From Cryptomeria japonica (lineage: Eukaryota; Streptophyta; Pinopsida; Cupressales; Cupressaceae), in NCBI RefSeq assembly GCF_030272615.1, contig NC_081415.1, positions 267,021,425-267,085,424 on the forward strand: a stretch of DNA of 64,000 bases. The letters run 5' to 3'. This document shows, in pieces, positions 55,789 to 64,000 of this stretch. The notes under the pieces were generated by a model. That model was not told where the DNA came from, did no database searches, and saw nothing but the letters and a program-made list of their open reading frames with translations. A program made the translations under genes and the position numbers. Every line of letters starts with the position of its first letter. Within the stretch, counting starts at the first letter, position 1.

Positions 55789-56480
55789 ATGGCGACCGAG
55801 CAGCTAACGGACGAGCAGATATCTGAATTCAAGGAGGCTTTCAGTTTGTTCGACAAAGATGGAGACGGTGAGTACAAAGATAAAATCATTTGTCCTTTTT
55901 CTGAAATTCTGTGTTATTGATATAGATTGTGGAGAATTTAAGGTTTTGGAAGCATGATCTTTGTTTGAATTTGCTTCTACAGGATTTATTACTGTAAAGG
56001 AGTTAGGGTTTTGGAATGTTTTTTGTTTGAATTTGCTTTTACGGGATGTATTACTGCAAAGGAGTTAGGGTTTTGAAATGATTTTTGTTTGAATTTGCTT
56101 CTGCAGGATGTATTACTACAAAGGAGCTCGGAACTGTGATGAGGTCGCTGGGGCAAAACCCTACGGAAGCCGAGCTTCAGGACATGATTAACGAAGTGGA
56201 CGCCGACGGCAACGGCACAATCGATTTTCCGGAGTTCCTTAACCTCATGGCGAGGAAAATGAAGGATACGGACTCAGAGGAGGAGTTGAAGGAGGCGTTT
56301 AGGGTTTTTGACAAGGATCATAACGGCTTCATCTCCGCCGCCGAGCTTCGTCATGTTATGACTAATTTAGGCGAAAAGTTGTCCGACGAAGAAGTCGATG
56401 AGATGATTCGTGAGGCTGATGCGGACGGCGATGGCCAAATCAACTATGAGGAATTTGTTACTGTCATGATGGCTAAGTGA
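55789..56480 (+). CDS. CAM: Calmodulin, two exons
   Basis: Calcium sensor protein of cytosol and nucleus. Exon 1 is 55789-55867 (donor GTGAGT) and exon 2 is 56107-56480 (acceptor TTCTGCAG), giving 150 residues, one more than usual plant calmodulin because the N-terminus is [10 protein letters not shown]. Four EF-hand loops are complete: residues 22-33 (DKDGDGCITTKE), 58-69 ([12 protein letters not shown]), 95-106 ([12 protein letters not shown]) and 131-142 ([12 protein letters not shown]). Lys117 is the usual methylated lysine. The intron splits the glycine codon in the first loop, the position conserved in plant calmodulin genes. Codons in exon 2 are rich in CpG, unlike nearby transposons, as expected of an active gene. 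The 239-bp intron contains copies of the acceptor. Confidence 0.96.
55921..56106 (+). repeat. 62-bp tandem units carrying copies of the calmodulin splice acceptor
   Basis: TTTGTTTGAATTTGCTT followed by CTACAG / TTACGG / CTGCAG and then GATKTATTACT...AAAGGAG recurs with acceptor boundaries at 55983, 56045 and 56107, exactly 62 bp apart. The third copy is the real exon 2 start. The first retains AG, while the second has CGG and has lost it. Each intronic copy includes about 25 bases of exon-like sequence ending in GGAGTTAGGG. Confidence 0.93.
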
Positions 56481-57110
56481 CTGCTTGCCCGAATTTTTCT
56501 GTTTTTTTCGCTGGATTTCTGTCATTTCTGTGTGTTGCTCAGGCAACTTTGTAGTTCCTGTAGCTTCTCTGTGCTGTAGAATAATGCAAAGCTTTTTACC
56601 AGTGGTTTCAGACTTTTGCAATTATGGCGTTCTCTGTACAGCTTCCTCCATGTTTTGTCTCTTTCTTGCACAGGATAAAATCTTTGAGAACAGAATTAAG
56701 GCGGAGTTGAGTAGGATAGGTTTCTGTTTCGGGTTAAGTGACGTTAAAATGTGGTTTATTTTTTAAGTAAAAAGGAAAGCGTGTTGCCCTAAAAGAGGGA
56801 AAAAAGTAATGATTGCAGACAGTGTGTGTTTGTACTGTCAGTAATGCTGTTTTCAATTGCCTTGGAAGGGTCATCGCTGTACGATCGCACTCGAGAATTT
56901 TTTCCCCCGAATTGAGTGGTATATAAACTTTGGGCTTTTATTATTACAAAATTTTGAATTTAATGTTAATTCAATATTTATTATTATTATTATTTTCTTG
57001 TAATCATTCGCCATGTTAATTGTTTTTATTTTGTAATTTATTTTTTAAGCATATATATATATATATATTTTTAAATATATGTAATGTGTAATATGAGACA
57101 TCAATTTTTG
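56481..57110 (+). other. Calmodulin 3' flank, partly duplicated downstream
   Basis: Probable 3' untranslated region to about 56700, with no single clear poly(A) signal (AATAATG at 56580). The part 56866-57068 (GGTCATCGCTGTAC..., GAGTGGTATATAAACTT, GCCATGTTAATTG..., then an AT run) is repeated in diverged form at about 61653-61998. Confidence 0.55.
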
Positions 57111-58550
57111 AAATATCTAATATTCATAAATATAAATAAATCACTAAATTCATTATTAAAAACTATCAAGAATTAATTAACTACAAAAATGTTATTTTGT
57201 CACTTTTAGAACTATGCGACATAATGGACATCTGTCCGTTTTTTAAATTGAAGTAAAGATTGTATTACAAAAATTTAGTATTATATTTATACTTGACCAA
57301 TTTATATAAGAGAATGCATCTGAAATAAGTAAAAAAATCTCTTGCAATAGAATAATAAATTTGAAAGATATTATGAAGACATATTGAGAAACTATTTTTT
57401 ACTATCTCCTTCAAATTATCTCCAATTTGTTCTTTGGATTCAAATTGCCACCCAAAGATCAAGAGTTAACCACAAACTCTATAGAAAATGATAGATTCAC
57501 AACTCCTAACAAAATTAACCAAACAAAAACTACACCAACTCACCCATAAGATGAAAACATGCAGAATTACAAAATTGATTTGAGATACATAATACCAACT
57601 GCAATTTGCAAAAAAAATTTACACTTCATGATGCTAGGTCATGATTTTCTCATTCTTGAAGTAATCAATTGTTCAAAAGTCAACAACTTGCCTCTTAATT
57701 TTGAAGTAATTTTGAAGCCATTATTCTTATTCTTATTGTTTAAAACAACATTCTTATCCTCCACTTTCATTTAAATGATACCAATTAGAAAAAAATATGT
57801 TAAAAAGGTGGATAGATATCATTATTTAATAAATATTTTATTTGTTCATTATTCTATTAAAAAAAATATATTATTATATTTTAATCGATATTATTAAAAT
57901 CATGTTTGCCAATAGAAAGTTGTATAAATTCAAATAAAATCTAAGATGGAATAACAAAATCTTTTAAATAGAAACATGTCCCATGTTTTCCACTTTATAC
58001 ATGAAAATTAAAAAATAAATCAAATTAGTGTGAAATTTCAAATCCATTTTTTGTTTTATATAGTGAAAATTAGAAACAAATCAAATCTAATATGAAATAA
58101 ATGTTTTAAATAGAAATATGCCTCTACTTTCTATCAAATCCAATATGAAAGTAAATGTTTTAAATAGAAATATGCCTCTACTTTCTTTATTATTATTAAT
58201 ATTATTATTTTTTATTGTAAATATGAAATTAGAAACAAAAGCAAAAATAATAGTAATTATAAATGGGCATCAATTTTAATCAAGGGACTGAGTTTTCATT
58301 CATGGACATTCAATATGTTATGTAAGTATAATACACCTCTCAGTGTAATTAAATGACTAAAATTAAATTAAATTAAATAATTAAAATTAAGTGTTCATCA
58401 CTTAAACTCAATTTCTATGATAAATTTAATAATTTAAATTAAGGGTAAATCATTTAAATGAATTTCCATAAATACACTACATAATAAATTTTAAGCCAAT
58501 TAAAATTTAATAATTGTTTAAGAATTAAAATTTCTCTGTCACTCTAATAG
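57111..58550. repeat. AT-rich intergenic DNA with a local tandem duplication
   Basis: No gene supported on either strand; short frames around 57265-57774 lack any recognisable motif. A block of about 55 bp containing GTTTTAAATAGAAATATGCC is present twice in tandem at about 58090-58190, with a more diverged third copy near 57950. Confidence 0.5.
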
Positions 58551-58869
58551 ACACCTATCTCACTAAAATGATTAAATAATTAAATACTAGCAATTGCACC
58601 TTGGTGTGCAATGGGTATGTTGAAGAGGCGTGGAAGGTCAATTAGGGGAAAAAATGGTCCATTTTTTGCATAAATTTGCGTAGTACACAAGATCAATTGG
58701 TAGGCTAAACTTACAAAATAATGTTTCTTATGCAACAAAGGTCTCAATGGAGAAGTGATAGTTTCAAATCCACTTTTGCATTCTCTTACAAGGTTTCAAT
58801 TATAACCAAAACAAAACTTTTCAATTAGGAAGATAATCAAGTTCCATGACCAACAAACTCGTGTTATGT

Positions 58870-59025
58870 TTGCAATCAAGTGAAAGGGAGAGAGAGGTAG
58901 AGGGGTGAAAAGAAAGAGAGAAAGATAAGAGAGGTAAATAGATAATGAATATGGAGAAAGAGGAGAGAAAGATGGAGAAAAAGAGAGAGAAGAGATAGGA
59001 TTAGATAAATGTTGAAGCTCAAAAA

Positions 59026-59104
<79 letters not shown>

Positions 59105-59627
59105 TGAAAAGAAGAAATATGGAAAGATGGATATAAAGAGGAAAATATATATGAATATAGAGGTTTAAAAGGAAGGAGAGGGAGAGAGAGAGAAAGAGGG
59201 AGAGGGAGAGGGAGAGAGAGATGGATATATAGAGGGAGACATGTATATAGATAGAGGGGGGAGAGAAAGATAGAGGTAGAAAGGAAGATAGAGTGAGAGA
59301 GGACAATGATAAAATAGATATAGAGATAAAGAGATGTAGAGAGAGATAAAGATGTAGAGATATGGAGATAAAGGAGGTCTATAGAGGAATATGGAGAGAT
59401 AAAGAGATATATAGATGGTGAGATAGAGTGATAGAGATATAGAGATATAGGGAGACATAGAGAGAGGGAGAGATGGAGAGGACATACAAAGATTGATATA
59501 TATAGAGAGAGAGAGAGAGAATTATAGATAAACAAATAGATATGAAGGGAGAGCGAGAGAAATATCGGGAGATAGAGGAAGAGATAGACATATATTAGAA
59601 GAGGAGTGAGAGAGATACATACATACA

Positions 59628-59689
<62 letters not shown>

Positions 59690-59850
59690 TGATGGGGGGA
59701 GAGATACGGAGAAATAGAAAGAGAGGGAGAGATATAGATAGAAGGAAATATAAAGAAATGAAGAGGGATGTGAAGAGATAGAGATAAAGAGAGAGGGAAG
59801 TAGAAACAAGGAGTGTGTGTTTATGAGTTAGAGAGAGAAAATAAGTAGAG
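58870..59850 (-). repeat. Purine-rich tract with (GA)n microsatellites
   Basis: Mirror composition of 54259-55005: pure (GA)n at 59028-59101 and 59631-59687 within GA/GATA-rich sequence. The long minus-strand frames of Ser-Leu-Tyr strings are not genes. Its left border (58821-58907) is repeated at 60645-60735. Confidence 0.9.
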
Positions 59851-60406
59851 AGATATACAAATTAAAGTTTAAAGATAATTATGCTACGATAAATCAAAAT
59901 TTAATAAGACAAATGTATAAATTAAATTAATTATATTATCTCTAAAAAATATTATTTGTAACTTAATAAGACAAAAATAATTAAAATTAAATTATAACTT
60001 AATGTAAATTAAACCTTAAAAGAAGAAGATGATGATTAGAATAATTTAATAAAAAATAAGATAGAAAATCATAATAAAAGAAGATTAAATTAAAATTTAT
60101 TCATATCAAAAGAAGATATAAATAAAAGATAGATTTCTAATTCAAAAAATAAGTATTCGACAATAATTAAAATTTTAATAAGACAAATGATTATAAATTA
60201 AATGAATTCTAATAATTCAGAATTATTATTTGCAATTTAATTAAAAAACATAAATAATTAAAATAAGATTTTTCACTCAATGAAAAATTAATCATTTAAA
60301 AAAGTAGAAAAAATAGCCAATTCTTTTTCAATAATTTTGTCTTTTCCACTTTTGGAACTTCAAAAAAACATGGAATATTCAAATCAAAGAAGATACAATT
60401 AAAATA
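59851..60406. other. AT-rich intergenic, nothing recognised
   Basis: Repeated short phrases (AATTTAATAAGACAAATG, ATAATTAAAAT) suggest decayed repeat copies. No coding or structural feature supported. Confidence 0.5.
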
Positions 60407-61108
60407 TATTATTATTAACAACATAAAATAGTAGATTTTTCTTTTGTGCACATTATTTTTCTAATTAATCATATTAAGATATATATTTTTAGTTTTTTTT
60501 ATCATTTTTGAAAAGTTAATATTAATATAAATATAGAATTGAGATCAATTCAATCCTCTTGCATCCTTCTACTCAATTTTGAACTATTGATTTCAATAAT
60601 TAAGTTGATTTTAATTTATTGTATAATAATTATCTTTAAATTTTTTAATTAGGAACATAATCAAGTTCCATGACCAATAAACTCATGTTATGTAACTTGC
60701 AATCAAGTGAAAGGGGGAGAGAGGTAGAGGGGTCAAGTAACTTGTAACTTGATTATATATTAATGTAAACATATATATAATCAAGTAACTTGTAACTTTT
60801 ATCATTTTTTAAAAGTTAATATTAATGTAAACATATATTTGTCATGGAACTTGATTATCTTCCTAATTGAAAAATTTAAAGATAATTATTCTACAATAAA
60901 TTAAAATCAACTTATTTATTGAAATTAATGGTTCAAAATTGACTAGAAGGATGCAAGATGATTGAATTGATCTCAATTATATGCTTACATTAATATTAAC
61001 TTTTAAAAAATGATAAAAAACTAAAAATATATATCTTAATATGATTAATTAGAAAAATGATTTGCACAAAAGAAAAATCTACTATTTTATGTTTTTAATA
61101 ATAATATC
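60407..61108. repeat. 268-bp inverted repeat with 166-bp loop
   Basis: The left arm 60407-60674 is matched in reverse complement by 60841-61108 with modest divergence (for example GTCATGGAACTTGATTAT at the right arm start against ATAATCAAGTTCCATGAC at the left arm end). The loop includes part of the sequence bordering the purine tract at 58821-58907 and two copies of TCAAGTAACTTGTAACTT. Could be a foldback or MITE-like element, or a rearranged duplication. Confidence 0.85.
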
Positions 61109-61652
61109 TTTTAACACATATCTCACTAAAATGATTAAATAATTAAATATAATTATTTAATAGTTTATTGATAGAAAAATTTAAATAAGTACAAGAATTC
61201 AAAAAGTATTACAACATGCAGGAAGGAAAAAAAAAAAAAGAAGATTATTAAATTTTTAATATTTTTGTCATTAGATTTGCACTTTGCCTAAATGTCATTT
61301 TCAAATTGTTGAACATTGATTAACATCCACAAAATTTTGTTGTTCAATCTTCCCAAGACCAACTTTCTTAGGACACCACCTAATTCAAATACAAATTTTC
61401 ACGACAAATAAATCCTTAATGGATGTTTTTTTGTTGGGAAGAAGACAAGATTATGTGGAAATTTGTCCACTTGGCATGGAGACAAAGAGGAAAAAAAATT
61501 AAAAATCTTAGTATATATTTTAGATTTCTATTTATGTTCTAACATAGTCTAAAGTACAATGTGAAGATTTTTTAGTCACTTTTATTGTTGTTTCAAGTTG
61601 ATGTGTGTAGCATTTGTCTTCTTATTCTAATAAAAAGGGTGGCTTTCTAAAA
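61109..61652. other. AT-rich intergenic
   Basis: Begins with a 35-bp sequence (61115-61149) nearly identical to 58552-58586. Otherwise no supported feature. The GAAGACAAGATTATGTGGAA stretch near 61438 resembles repeated units at about 62478 and 62525. Confidence 0.45.
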
Positions 61653-61950
61653 AAAGGTCATCATTGTACAAGCATTCTCAAGATTTTTTTTCCTAGATTG
61701 AGTAATATATAAATTTTAGTGGTGATTTTATTTGAATATTTTTATTATTATAATTTTTAATAAACTTAAAAGTGTGCATGGCTATTACATAGTTTTTCTT
61801 CTTATTATACTATTATTAATAATTGTAACTATTAAATGTGTTTCTTTATTATTTTTTAATATTTTTTCTTTAATAATGAGTATAGGGACTAGTTTTAATT
61901 GTTTGCTACGTTAATTGTTTTTAATTTTAGAATTCATTTGACAATTTATT

Positions 61951-61998
<48 letters not shown>
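61653..61998 (+). repeat. Diverged copy of the calmodulin 3' flank, ending in a (TA)n run
   Basis: Aligns by eye with 56866-57068: GGTCATCATTGTAC, ATTGAGTAATATATAAA, TTTATTATTATAA and ACGTTAATTGTTTTTA in the same order. No calmodulin coding sequence precedes it. The pure (TA)n run is at 61955-61998. Confidence 0.65.
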
Positions 61999-62000
<2 letters not shown>

Positions 62001-64000
62001 TTTTTTTAATTATTTAATTATTTTGGATAATATTATATTTATGATAATATTGATATCAATTATAAGTGTTTTTTTTTCAATTTCAATGTTTGTCTTTTCA
62101 TTCTAATTCACAAACCTATTGTTGGTTGTAAAGTCCAACCATCATATAAAACAAAAAACTCCCCCTTTCCTTACTCCATGTATAAGAGTCAAAAATAGTT
62201 GTTCAACACTTTATTAAAAGGAAGATTTATGACATAAACATTCACGTGAATTTAAAACATATGATCTAATAATACATGACAACATGTAAGGAGCATGCAA
62301 AAAGAAAAAATCATTGGTAAAACATATACTAAATGTCATTTTTTAAAATTTGTAACTGGATTTGCACTTGTCTTGATAACATTTTTATAATTTTAAAATT
62401 TCCAAGTTTTTAAATTTTCAATCTTTTCAAATAGTTGTAAGCCTGGCGGTTGTACAAAAAAAATGATGCCAAAAAAGACAAAATTATGTGCAATTGTGGT
62501 TGTACAAAAGACATGATGCCAAAGAAGACACAATTATGTGAAAATTGTTCCACTTAGAATACAAATAACAATAAAGAAACAAAAACAATATTTTTATTCT
62601 TGTTCTAAAATACTCTAAAGTAAAATTATAGACATTTTAAACTCTAAAAAGACAAAAAATCTTTTCTATAAACAACCTCCTTTCTTTTTCTTAATTTTAA
62701 GTTAGTATTTTGAATACTTTATCATGTTTTACATTCATGAATTATGGATAATAAACTAACAGTAAAGTAAAACCTGTGATAACACTTCAGTTGGAATGGG
62801 TGCATTGATAAGGACTTGTAAAGTAGGATAATCTCAACTAGTTACAAATAAATATATATTAAATTTGTTGGGTTAACAAAATTCAAAAATTAATAATTCT
62901 TTAGACCACCCTTTAGTTTTCTTGTGTAATTTTTTTTAGTCATTTTAATATTAAAAGTCATTTATAGATACTCTTGGATGTTGAATAGTTCAATAGTTAA
63001 ATGTAGTTTTTTTCCAATGAGAAAAGGACAAATATTTATTAGTTTTAAGTCCCTTTTCACATTTATAGATATATACTTTTGTGGAAATGAATTCATTAGA
63101 GCCCCTTCTCCCCTACTAATGTTATTATATTTTTTATGGAGATTTTCAATGATAATTCTTATAGCCTATTATATATTATTCAAATTATCTATGAAGTTTG
63201 CCTCCATTATTGGCATAGATCCTAAAAATTAGTTTGATATGTGCACTGATGACTATGCCATACTCATAACATTTAATGACTAATTATATCTATTTAGGAG
63301 AATTATTAGTACTTATAACATTTAATGACTAATTATACCTATTTACAGGAATTATTAAAGATTTATAATGGTACATCAATTAATATTTTGGGTTTCATCA
63401 ATTTCCCTTTTCAAGTGAGCAAGAAATAAGTTCTAATGCATTTCTATATTATTCCTTCTTTAGATAGGTTTAATGTTTCACTTGGTAGGCCATGACTTGA
63501 ACACGTATAAGTTGTATCTTCTATTATACATTAATAACTTAATTATGTGCATGAAGGACGAGTCATCACGAAACTCCATTAGTCATTTTTAGATTTGAGT
63601 CATTTTACTATGGACACATATACAAACTCCCATCAAATCCACACATGCAAAACTAAAGGTCTTCTATTAAGAAATGAAAAGAAACCATTATGAGACCACT
63701 TGCATAGGGGCACATAAAGTCATCTGAATTGCCTCCCAAGGTATATAAGTAAATGAAATAAACTATATAATTCTTTTCCTCCACCACAAGAAAATAAATA
63801 ATATGTTATTTCTCATACTCCAATCATTAGAATGTGAGGAAGATTGCATCCTTATGAACAAGAAAAGAAAGAGCTATTTAACAACCCCAATGCTACATCA
63901 AGACCATCTACTATTTGGGTACTAAAGAATAAGGATAATGTCGAGAAAGATCCACATCCTAATTCACAAGAGCAATGTATGAAAAAGTCAAAGCACTCAT
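61999..64000. other. AT-rich intergenic to end of window
   Basis: No convincing gene. A GTTGTACAAAA...ATGATGCCAAA...GACA-AATTATGTG unit is duplicated at about 62450-62495 and 62503-62545. A CATTTAATGACTAATTAT...CTATTTA unit is duplicated at about 63269-63298 and 63320-63350. From about 63835 one plus-strand frame stays open to base 64000 (LHPYEQEKKELFNNPN and on) without an ATG at its start; it may be the edge of a gene or chance. Confidence 0.4.

Noticed and set aside
58876-59809. 250-codon minus-strand open frame
   Set aside because: Translation of a GA-rich tract read as CT; same artefact as upstream of calmodulin.
63835-64000. Open frame running off the window end
   Set aside because: Only about 54 codons, no ATG at the start and no recognised motif; noted in the terminal region but not called as a gene.

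Overview
The window looks like nuclear DNA of a land plant with a large, transposon-dense genome. The evidence is nested LTR and non-LTR retrotransposons of plant lineages (Tat-type Ty3/gypsy, Sirevirus-like Ty1/copia, L1-type LINEs with RNase H), a calmodulin gene with the intron position usual in plants, and AT-rich, CpG-depleted intergenic DNA. A gymnosperm would fit the element sizes, but nothing here proves it. Only one ordinary host gene is convincing: a two-exon calmodulin gene at 55789-56480.

Layout: (1) 1-29151 is a three-level nest. A decayed plus-strand LINE (1-1625 and 24153-29151, ending in a short poly(A)) is split by a minus-strand Sirevirus-like element (1626-24152, LTRs about 0.81 kb, target duplication TATTA). 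That element is itself split by a plus-strand Tat element, 'Tat1' (2670-18549, two LTRs of 1702 bp, target duplication GTTAC/GTTAA). (2) 29152-35370 holds minus-strand LINE remnants, a decayed accessory reading frame, AT-rich repeats, a TA/CA microsatellite and an unassigned minus-strand ORF. (3) 35371-53560 is a second Tat element, 'Tat2' (two LTRs of 1480 bp, perfect target duplication GTTTC). It has ORF1, gag, protease, RT, two RNase H domains and integrase on the plus strand, and a plant-mobile-domain gene on the minus strand between integrase and the 3' LTR. (4) 53561-64000 holds another LINE scrap, pyrimidine- and purine-rich simple-sequence tracts either side of the calmodulin gene, a duplicated calmodulin 3' flank, a 268-bp inverted repeat and AT-rich DNA with no recognisable genes.

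The most unusual structure is in Tat2. A short core (TAGCGCAT or TAGCGCGT) recurs at exactly 21-nt steps with variable sequence between copies. There are two arrays in the sense leader and a third, inverted array inside the inferred intron of the antisense gene. Read along its own transcript, each array therefore has the same orientation. The antisense gene appears to have its own TATA box, a 75-nt first exon, a GTAAGT donor and a strong acceptor, and no usable ATG without splicing.

Three different retroelements here carry non-pol accessory frames with a similar plan: an N-terminal globular part with a shared short motif, a charged linker, and a C-terminal coiled coil. In calmodulin, the intron acceptor plus the first bases of exon 2 have been copied as 62-bp tandem units inside the intron. 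Most in-frame stops in the elements look like C-to-T decay at methylated sites. All counts and divergences were made by eye.
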